64,000 nucleotides of DNA, taken from assembly GCF_000439435.1 (NCBI RefSeq), contig NC_021846.1:186001-250000 (forward strand), written 5' to 3'. Origin of the DNA: Spiroplasma taiwanense CT-1 (GTDB lineage Bacteria; Bacillota_I; Bacilli_A; Mycoplasmatales; Mycoplasmataceae). Below the pieces are notes generated by a model that worked only from the letters and a program-made list of their open reading frames with translations, ran no database searches and was not told the origin of the DNA. Positions 57,024 through 64,000 of this stretch are shown one piece after another; the stretch's first letter is position 1; each line of letters starts with the position of its first letter. The position numbers and the translations under genes are program-made.

Positions 57024-58436
57024 ATGGCTGAAGCAAAAGTAAACTTAGATAATTCACTATCTAAGAAAAAAGTAAAATTTTCAAAAAACAACTCAGCTGG
57101 GCCAAACACGTGAAGTAGATTTTTAACTCTTCTTCAAGAATTAGGAAAAACATTACAATTTCCTATAGTTGTTTTACCTTTTGCAGCAATTCTAAATCGT
57201 TTTGGTGCTTTGGAAATATCTCTTGCAGATGAAGGTTCAGTGGGTTATTGAATTTCATTAATTATTCAAAAACCAGGTTCAATTCCATTTGATAATTTAC
57301 CATTATTATTTGCAATTGGTTGTGCATTTGGTCTTGCAAAAGACCATAGAGGTGAAGTTGCGTTAGTTGCAGTAATCTTTTATCTTTTAATTGCAGCCTT
57401 AACAGGTGAAGGAACTTTACCATAAATCATTTCTGGTAAAGTTATGACATTTAAAGATACAGGGGGCGAAGCATTTTCTGAATTAATTTACGTACCAGTA
57501 TATGGTGATGATGGAAAAACTATTACAGGGGTAAACTATGTTTTAAATATTGGTGTCTTAGGGGGAATTGTGGCTGGATGTATGTCTGCATATTTTTACA
57601 ATAAACTCAAAGATATAAAATTGCCAACAGCTTTTTTTTTTTTTTTTGGAGGAAGAAGATTTGTACCAATGGTTGCATTAGCAGCATCAATACCAATGGC
57701 TTTTGGTTTTTCAATAGTATGACCTTGAATTCAATTTGGTCTAATTAAATTTGGTACAGCTGTAGCTGATCCTACAAATCCAGCGTTAGCAATACCTGGT
57801 ACAACAATTTATTCTATTCTAAATAGATTGTTATTACCATTTGGATTACATCAAATAATGAATACATTCTTTTGATTTCAAATGCTAGTAAGTGGTTTTA
57901 AAACAGATCCAATTACAGGTAATTATGGTGAATGAATAACAGTAAATGGAGATATTAATGCATTTACAGATGGTGTTTCTACATCAGGGTTATTTCAAGC
58001 TGGTTTTTTTCCAAATCCATTATGATTGCTTCTATTAGCAGCACTTGCAGGAGTAACATACTACTTTATTTTCTATGTTGTTATTAAAAAATTAAATCTA
58101 CCAACACTTGGAAGAAAAGTAAATACTTCTGGACAAGTGGGAGAATTAAATAAGGTAAAAATTTCTGAGTCTGCAAATAAAAAAATAAAAGTTAATAAAT
58201 TTGAAAATATGGCAATAGAAATTATTGATGCAATTGGCAAAGAAAATTTTGTATCTATAGATAATTGTGCAACTAGATTAAGATTAATTCTTAAAGATAA
58301 TTCAACAATTGATGATAAAAAAATAAAAGCAGCTGGAACATTTGGAATAAAACGATTGGGAACTGAAAGTTTACAAATTGTTATTGGTCCTGATGTAGAA
58401 CATGTTGCAAATGAAATGAGAAAATTATTAATTTAA
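57024..58436 (+). pseudogene. PTS glucose/N-acetylglucosamine-type EIICB with one in-frame UAA
   Basis: One frame of 470 codons interrupted once, by TAA at 57423-57425 in the LTGEGTLP-stop-IISGKVM segment. Otherwise complete: QFPIVVLPFAAIL, FDNLPLLFAIGCAFGLAKD, GGRRFVPM, RLLLPFGLHQIMN, and a C-terminal EIIB with the phospho-cysteine in NCATRLRL. A tract of 16 T (57632-57647) encodes five consecutive Phe just before GGRR. A Ser (TCA) or Trp (TGA) codon is one change from TAA. As written, the N-terminal third ends before the substrate site, so transport would need readthrough. Confidence 0.8.
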
Positions 58437-58446
58437 TAAATATATA

Positions 58447-58478
58447 AAAAATGAAATGATAATAACATTTCATTTTTA
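58447..58478 (+). terminator. Terminator after the glucose-type EIICB gene
   Basis: AAATGAAATG pairs with CATTTCATTT around an AT loop, followed by T and A runs. Confidence 0.85.
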
Positions 58479-58494
58479 AAATAAAGAAGAAAAT

Positions 58495-58706
58495 ATTAAG
58501 GCTTTTAATTTTGAAAAGGATACGGATTGAATTTTTACATTTTGTAAAACTTGTTGAGATTTTAAAAAATTTGTTTTCCAAAAGCAATAAATTTTGAAGC
58601 TAAAATTGATTATCAAGGAATTTGTACAAGTTGCAGTGAAGAACAAAGAATAAATTTAAAGGAGGCAAGAGATTATTATGATCATTTAAATGATCATAAT
58701 AATTAA
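58495..58706 (+). pseudogene. Small zinc-ribbon ORF, frameshifted and without ATG
   Basis: After a stop at 58477 the frame gives KAFNFEKDTDW and then FCKTCWDF; no ATG exists, and ATT at 58495 follows AAAGAAG. The A6 run 58564-58569 is one A short; with A7 the frame continues ICFPKAINFEAKI and GICTSCSEEQ, so two CxxC pairs about 33 residues apart form a likely zinc ribbon. It ends in RDYYDHLNDHNN, encoded by a 32-bp perfect palindrome. Restored length about 70 residues. Function unknown. Confidence 0.5.
58672..58703. repeat. 32-bp perfect palindrome
   Basis: The two 16-base arms ATTATTATGATCATTT and AAATGATCATAATAAT are exact reverse complements with no loop. Located at the 3' end of the zinc-ribbon ORF and 8 bases before the next gene. 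No T-tail. It could be a protein-binding site or a cruciform. Confidence 0.8.
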
Positions 58707-58711
58707 ATAAA

Positions 58712-59400
58712 ATGAATAATTGACCTTTATGAATTATTTTAATAGTATTAGTTATTATTTTAATTTTATATTTTATAATTCCATGAAATAAAATTTATAA
58801 AAAGAAAAATGAAAAACAGTCGTTAATAAATGAACCAAAAGAGTATATTAATAAAAATAATAAAATTATTAAAAGACAAAAATTTTAGAACCAATTGAAA
58901 ATGAAAAAAACAGACCTTTATTAGGCATTTATAATTGATTTGAAAAAAAAGAAGCTTTAAGAGTAAAAACATTAGTTTATGTACAATCAGAAGAAGAATC
59001 ATGTGATTTATGTATACCCTTTGAAGGTGAAGTATTATCACTTGAACAATACGATAATAAATATATAACAATGAGTGAAGCAATATCAAAAGGTTATCAT
59101 CATATTGGTTGTAAACATATTGATTTAGATTTTTTCCCAGGGACAACAATAATTGAAAAAAATGAATTTAGTGAGGATATTCAGAAAAAAAATCACAATA
59201 AAGTATTAGGTTTATATAAACTGGAAAATGAAATTAGAAATCTTAAATATGAGTTTGATAATATGAAAAAAACTAAGGATATTCCATTTAAAATTGAAAA
59301 AAAAGAAAATGAAATTATTAGATATTGTTTAAAAAATAATTTATTAAGAAATTTTGAAAGACAAAATCCTTATATTAAATATATAGACAAATTTAGATAA
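58712..59400 (+). pseudogene. Membrane-anchored phage minor-capsid (MuF)-like protein, frameshifted
   Basis: Starts at the ATG 58712 with one hydrophobic helix (WIILIVLVIILILYF) and a Lys-rich linker. The A5 run at 58878-58882 is one A short and gives a TAG at 58886; the next frame then runs to 59400. Residues from about 110 read CDLCIPFEGEVLSL, then YHHIGCKHIDLDFFPGTT. C-x2-C ... H-x2-G-C-x-H followed by PG is the zinc-knot end of phage head-morphogenesis/minor capsid proteins (MuF, Phage_min_cap2). A helical tail (LENEIRNLKYEFDNM, RNFERQNPY) also fits. No other phage gene is near, so it is a stand-alone or captured copy. Confidence 0.6.
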
Positions 59401-59568
59401 ATATAAAATAAATTTGGTTCATATATTTTTATATATAATAAAGAAGCAAAGATAAAAAAATATACAGAAAAATTTATTTGTTATCGAGAACTTACTACTT
59501 AAAATAATATTACTTTGAAAACAAAATTATTGTAGTAAAAACATTTTTTTATATATTAGGAGGGTAGA

Positions 59569-60275
59569 GTGAATATTATTAATATAGAAATATATTAAAA
59601 AAATTTTGAGATAAAGTTGTATTAAATAATTTAAATTTAAAGTTTATTTTAAATAATATTTATGAACTATTAGATAATAATAGAACTGGAAAGAAAACTT
59701 TAACAAAAAATATTTTTCCTAAACTTGAAAATAAAAATGGAATAATCTCATATAATGATTTGTCGTAAAAAAAGATAAAATATAAAGAATGATTTTATTT
59801 TCAGAAAATGATGATTTCCATTTAAATATAACTGAAAACAATATTTAGAATATAATGAAAATTAATCTACTTTCAAAAAAAATTTGAAAGTAGATTAAAA
59901 AATTATTAAAGAAATTGTAAAAATAAATCATTTTTATAATAAAAAGATAACAAAATTATCTTCAGGTCAAAAAAATTACTTACTTTATCACTTTATATAA
60001 TTTTAAAACAAAAGTATTTTTTTTTATTTTGATGAATCAACAACAAATGTTGATATCAAAATAAAAAAATTTTATTAAATGTTATAAAAGAATTAAAGGA
60101 CACAGAAACTACAAAGTAGTAATTACTCACTTAATTGAAGAAATTAAAGATATTTTAGATCAAAGTAAAATAATTTACAATAGTCAGTTTGATAGTGAAG
60201 AAGAAAAATATCTTTATTATTTGATATGCATACATTAAGTAGTAAAACAATAATTTTGATATTAAAGAGTATATA
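59569..60275 (+). pseudogene. ABC transporter ATPase remnant
   Basis: GGAGGG at 59561 and a GTG at 59569 mark the old start. Fragments in several frames show an ABC ATPase: the Walker A region has decayed to LLDNNRTGKKTLTKNIF, a remnant of the signature near 59960 reads KLSSGQKN, and Walker B survives as FDESTTNVDIK, followed by VVITHLIEEIKDI. Numerous stops and frame changes lie between. This is the most advanced decay in the window. Confidence 0.7.
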
Positions 60276-60278
60276 AAA

Positions 60279-61035
60279 ATGAAAAAAAGTTTATATAGTG
60301 TTTGGAATTTATTTTCTACTTTTTTTAGTTTTGATATAAAAAATAAAAAAGTAATAATTTTTTCGTCTTTTTTAATTTTATCTACTTTAATTATGAATGT
60401 AATTTGATTAATTATTTTAAATATGAAAATCTTATCTACACAATTATATTTATGATCAATATTTTTCAAATATTAAATTTAATTTTTTAGTTTATATATT
60501 TCTTCTAAAATATTTATGTTTTTTTCAGAAATAATTATATTTATTTTAGAAAAAAGATATGATTATAAATTAATTTGAATCTACATTTCAAAAATATTAT
60601 GTGATTATTTTATTACCTTTTTATTTAATAAGTTTAATAGTATCTTTTATATTTTATTTTAGTATTTCAAAAATTGAATATGACATTTCAATTTATCAAA
60701 ATTATGTTTCTGTACAGGGATAATATTTTTTAATAATATTTTTAATTCCAATTATATTAATATTTTGAGATTTATTTTCAAAAGGAAATTTGACAATTAT
60801 CTTATCAACTCTATTTAGGTCCTGAGATTGGTGATTGAAGTAATGCTATTAAATATAATGAATATTATAAAATAGCAATTAAGTAATGTATTCTACATTA
60901 CTTATGATCAAATTTCATATTTTAGTAATAAAACAGTTAAATTTAAAAAACCAACCCAAATTTTACTAGAAAATATAGAAATTAAAGATAAATTTTCAAA
61001 GTTAAATGTAACTTATTTTAAATGCTTTAAATAAT
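60279..61035 (+). pseudogene. ABC permease remnant
   Basis: ATG at 60279 starts MKKSLYSVWNLF and a hydrophobic segment (SFLILSTLIMNVIWLIIL), but the frame closes at 60473-60475. Hydrophobic fragments continue in different frames to about 61035 with many stops. Position right after the ATPase remnant suggests its membrane partner. Confidence 0.55.
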
Positions 61036-61236
61036 TTTATAGTTAAAAAAAACTTATAATATGAAAAAATCAACAAAAAGATAATTTTAAAATTAATAAA
61101 TGTGGAAATAATATATTTTATTAAATTTACTGTTTTTTATATTATCATTTTCCTTAATTTAGTAAATATTTGTTAAACTTATTATTTAATTTTATATAAA
61201 TATTAAAAATAATGTACTTTTTTAATAAAAATGTAT
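61036..61236. other. AT-rich spacer
   Basis: About 200 bases with stops in all frames and no clear hairpins or motifs, between the ABC remnants and the infC promoter region. I see nothing further in it. Confidence 0.5.
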
Positions 61237-61395
61237 TATAATAATTTTGGTTTAAAGAAAGAAGCACATGCTCACCGTTACTTTTAGGAATCGGTATTAA
61301 AACTTATTTTAAATTTTTATTATTTAATAAAATAAAATAATCTTTTAAGTGTGCTACTAGTCTTTTAACGGCACACTTTTTATTTTGGAGGACAA
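61237..61395 (+). promoter_or_regulatory. infC-rpmI-rplT leader with attenuator-like terminator
   Basis: TATAAT at 61237-61242 starts the unit. Downstream lies an unusually GC-containing stretch (AAGAAGCACATGCTCACCG, about 61259-61277), then AAGTGTGC (61347-61354) pairing with GCACACTT (61371-61378) and a T-rich tail, 18 bases before the infC start. In Firmicutes this operon is controlled by L20 binding its own leader and promoting termination. The hairpin-plus-T-tail layout fits such attenuation; the L20-binding structure was not verified. Confidence 0.65.
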
Positions 61396-61926
61396 ATGGC
61401 GGAAAATAAAAACATAAAAACAGAATTTGTAAATAAAGAAATAAGAGCAAAACAAATTCTAATAATAAAAGAAGATGGTGAAAAAATTGGACCATTAAAT
61501 AAATTTGATGCTTTAAAATTAGCTGAAGAAAATAATCTAGATTTATTACAAGTTGGTATTCAAGATAATTCTACAGTTATTGCAAAAATGTTAGATCATG
61601 GAAAATTTAAATATGAACAGAAACGTAAACAAAGAGAAAATAAGAAAAATCAAGTTAAAGTAGAAAATAAAGAAATTCGTTTAACAGTTGGTATTGGTGA
61701 ACATGATTTAGACACAAAAGCAAGAAAAGCAAGAGAATTCTTAGAAGCTGGAGATAGAGTTAAAATTTCTTTAAAATTTAAAGGAAGAGAAATTGTTTAT
61801 CAAGAATTTGGTAAAGTAACTCTAGATAATTTCTTTGCAAAAATTGAAGATATTGCAAAGATTGAAAAGGAAGCCAAGTTAAATACACGTTTTTTAGATA
61901 TGTATGTAGTGCCTAAAAAAGGATAA
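61396..61926 (+). CDS. infC: Translation initiation factor IF-3
   Basis: 176 residues. It starts ATGGCGGAAAAT after TTGGAGG; the N-terminal domain shows [16 protein letters not shown] and [10 protein letters not shown], and the C-terminal domain [21 protein letters not shown] with [11 protein letters not shown]. It prevents premature subunit joining and proofreads start codons. First gene of the infC-rpmI-rplT operon. Confidence 0.98.
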   Translation: MAENKNIKTEFVNKEIRAKQILIIKEDGEKIGPLNKFDALKLAEENNLDLLQVGIQDNSTVIAKMLDHGKFKYEQKRKQRENKKNQVKVENKEIRLTVGIGEHDLDTKARKAREFLEAGDRVKISLKFKGREIVYQEFGKVTLDNFFAKIEDIAKIEKEAKLNTRFLDMYVVPKKG

Positions 61927-61943
61927 TAGTTGGAGGAAAATTT

Positions 61944-62138
61944 ATGCCAAAAATGAAGACAAAAAGCTCATTAGCAAAAAGAGTTAAAAAAAATGGTGCT
62001 GGTAAATTAAAAAGAGGTCAAGCTTATAGATCACACTTAGCACAAAATAAAACAACAAAACAAAAAAGACATTTAAAAAAGGCAACTTTTGTATCTGCAG
62101 GAGATATGAAACGTCTAAAAGGATTATTACAAAATTAA
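61944..62138 (+). CDS. rpmI: Ribosomal protein bL35
   Basis: 64 residues, very basic: [17 protein letters not shown], then [17 protein letters not shown], typical of bL35. Located 17 bases after infC with TTGGAGG before it. Confidence 0.98.
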   Translation: MPKMKTKSSLAKRVKKNGAGKLKRGQAYRSHLAQNKTTKQKRHLKKATFVSAGDMKRLKGLLQN

Positions 62139-62154
62139 TAAGGAGTAGAACACT

Positions 62155-62520
62155 ATGGCAAGAGTAAAATTTGGTAAAGTAACAAGAGCAAGAAGAAAGC
62201 GTTGAATTAAACGTGCAAAAGGTTACTATGGAACTAAAAAGACAAATTTCAAAAAAGCACATGAACAAGTAGTACGTTCTATGGCTTATGCATTTGTAGG
62301 ACGTAAATTGAAGAAACGTGATTTTAGAAAATTATGAATTATTCGTATAAATGCAGCAGTTAGACCATTAGGATTAAGTTATTCAAAGTTTATGAATGGT
62401 TTAAAACTTGCAGGAATTGAAATAAATAGAAAAATGCTTTCTGAATTAGCAATTCACGAACCAAAACAGTTTGAAGCATTAGTTGAAACATCAAAAAAAT
62501 CATTAGATAGCAAAAAATAA
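62155..62520 (+). CDS. rplT: Ribosomal protein bL20
   Basis: 121 residues: [28 protein letters not shown], then [21 protein letters not shown]. Two Trp positions, universally conserved in L20, are encoded by UGA, direct proof of the code. An early rRNA-assembly protein and the likely autoregulator of this operon. A strong terminator follows. Confidence 0.98.
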
Positions 62521-62531
62521 TAAATAAAGTT

Positions 62532-62572
62532 AAAAAATCTACACACTATTTGAATGTGTAGATTTTTTTAAT
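62532..62572 (+). terminator. Terminator after rplT
   Basis: AAAAATCTACACA pairs with TGTGTAGATTTTT, with an AT-rich loop and seven T. Confidence 0.95.
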
Positions 62573-62595
62573 ATAATAATTAAAAGAGGTTTTTT

Positions 62596-62925
62596 ATGGC
62601 AAAAATTTTAGATAATAATGAAATAGAATTTTCATCAATTGATATTGAATCGGCTTGAAATAATTCACCAAAGCTAATTAATAAAGAAATTGATCAATTT
62701 AGAATGTGTTTTATATGTAAATTTATAATGAATAAAAAAGATTTTAATAATGGAGAATTTGGATGAGTAGTTGATTTTGTAAATTTAAAAAAAATTACTT
62801 TTGAGACAAGTAATTTTATAGCAATCCATTCTGTTTGTTTAGACTTAAGGCCAAATGAAAATTGTAGTAAAGTTTTAAAAAAAGTAAATTCAATTAAATG
62901 AGCATTTAATGAAGAAAATAACTAA
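62596..62925 (+). CDS. Small hypothetical protein
   Basis: 109 residues from an ATG after AAAGAGG, with three UGA-Trp codons. It has a CFICKF segment and two further Cys (SVCLDLR, ENCSK) that might bind a metal; no membrane helix or known domain. Its stop is the base next to the convergent stop of trpS, with no terminator between, so transcription may run into antisense of trpS. Confidence 0.75.
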
Positions 62926-63942
62926 TTATTTTCTCTTATAGTTTAATCCAGTTAAATTCAAAACCTTAGTTAATTTTTTTCTTGCAATATTTTGTGCTTT
63001 TTGAGCTCCATCTTCTAATCATTTATCTATTTCTTCAGAATTTAATAATTTATTATACTTTATTTGAATTTTTTCAAGTAATTCTACAACAACTTCGGTC
63101 ACTTTTTCTTTTAAAAACCCATAATCCTTATTTTTAAAAATTTCTTCAGCAGTTTCCAAGTTAATATTTTTTAGAGAAGCAAAAATTGTAATTAAATTAC
63201 TAATTCCTGGTTTTTTTTCGGTATCAAATTTAATAACATTTTCTGAATCTGTTACTGCTGACTTAATTTTATTTTTTACTTCATTAATATTATCAAGAAG
63301 TCCAATAAAACTTTTGGGATTATTTGACGATTTTGACATTTTTTTTTCAGGATTTTGTAAATCCATAATTTTAGAACCAATTTTTGGAGTATATTCTTCT
63401 GGAATTGTAAACATTTCTCCATATTTATTATTCATTCTTTCAGCAATATTTCTTGCTAATTCAATATGTTGTTTTTGGTCTTTTCCTACTGGTACAAATT
63501 GTGCGTCATATAATAAAATATCTGCAGCCATTAATGCTGGATAAACTAATAAACCTGTTGGTATAAATTGTGTACCGTTATCTAATTTTAAATTATTTGT
63601 TTTATCTTTAAATTGAGTCATTCTTTGCAATTCACCTAAAGTTGTATTGCAAGTAAGTATTCAACCTAGTTCGGTATGTTCTAACACATCACTTTGAACA
63701 AAAACAGTAGCTTTTGATGGCTCTATGCCACACGCAAAATAAAGTGCAACCATACTTTTAATATTTTTTCTTAAGATTTCTTTTTCAATTGGTTTTGTAA
63801 TACCATGAAGATTTGCAACAAAAATATACATTTCAAACTCATCTTGTAAGGCAACAAAGTTTTTCATTGCCCCAATATAATTTCCTAATGTCATCGTACC
63901 AGTTGTTGTTATTCCAGAAACCATTCTTTTTTTATCTGACAT
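62926..63942 (-). CDS. trpS: Tryptophanyl-tRNA synthetase
   Basis: 338 residues. A HIGH-like segment in TTGTMTLGNYIGA, AADILLYDAQFVPVGKDQKQH with the Trp-binding residues, and KMSKS in EKKMSKSSNNP show a class I TrpRS. It charges tRNA-Trp, including the UGA-reading isoacceptor needed by this genetic code. Two of its own Trp residues are encoded by UGA. AAGGAG lies upstream of the ATG. Confidence 0.97.
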
Positions 63943-63951
63943 ATTTTAACT

Positions 63952-63976
63952 CCTTAATTTACAAGTAATATTATAC
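63952..63976 (-). promoter_or_regulatory. trpS promoter -10 and ribosome binding site
   Basis: On the minus strand TATAAT (63970-63975) is followed by TTAAGGAG before the ATG at 63942. The -35 region is not distinct. Confidence 0.5.
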
Positions 63977-64000
63977 AATTTTTATTTATTTTTAAATAAA

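Overview
This window reads as a chromosomal segment of a wall-less bacterium of the Mollicutes, most likely from the Spiroplasma/Entomoplasma/Mesoplasma lineage. The DNA is strongly AT-rich. Almost every conserved protein is continuous only if UGA is read as tryptophan (for example in proS, eno, thrS, pfkA-linked genes, fhs, typA and rplT). Metabolism centres on glycolysis and PTS sugar uptake, and ProRS is of the eukaryote/archaea-like type usual in mycoplasmas. Species cannot be fixed from the sequence alone.

Layout. 1-3905: the end of an operon of a helical protein, a protein with a DUF1257/DUF2997-like tail, a two-module AAA+ ATPase whose second module is ClpB-like, and a small NrdG-like radical-SAM protein. 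3906-7664: a possible structured RNA leader, a nitroreductase, a broken membrane transporter and a formylglycine-generating-enzyme-like gene with one nonsense codon. 7693-10150: divergent folD and fhs (one-carbon metabolism). 10180-12388: NADH oxidase and a protein with a PH-like tail. 12413-16405: nagB-tpiA-HAD phosphatase-gpmI. 16420-18585: a broken membrane protein and a ferredoxin/flavodoxin-NADP reductase-like protein. 18628-25883: tsaE-tsaB, tRNA-Ser(GCU), a DarT-like hypothetical, proS, a lipase-like hydrolase, a DUF402 phosphatase, lepA and a GNAT. 26037-31034: an uncharacterised run of two membrane proteins, a YgjP-like metallopeptidase, a C-terminal J-domain protein and two helical proteins. 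31221-36485: typA, eno, PAP2 phosphatase, ruvX, hpt. 36600-39604: a sucrose PTS/hydrolase operon, both genes frameshifted. 39739-46969: pfkA, two tandem pyruvate kinases, thrS and an FNT channel. 47153-58436: a decayed YfcC-like carrier, an ABC exporter, a lactose/cellobiose-type PTS operon (IIA, ROK kinase, lipoprotein remnant, coiled-coil-IIC, IIB, MupG/DUF871) and a glucose-type EIIBC. 58495-61035: a decaying accessory island (zinc-ribbon ORF, membrane-anchored phage minor-capsid-like protein, ABC remnants). 61237-63942: infC-rpmI-rplT with an attenuator-like leader, a small protein, and trpS.

The genes form one energy economy: PTS import, then PfkA/TpiA/GpmI/Eno/Pyk, with NADH oxidase regenerating NAD+, NagB feeding amino sugars in, and Fhs/FolD supplying formyl groups. 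Lesions are very unevenly placed. Translation and glycolysis genes are uninterrupted except for the last few codons of nagB, while about sixteen transport, carbohydrate and accessory loci carry single-base homopolymer indels, UAA codons or, once, a 5-bp duplication. This looks like ongoing gene loss, though sequencing error cannot be excluded from the sequence alone.
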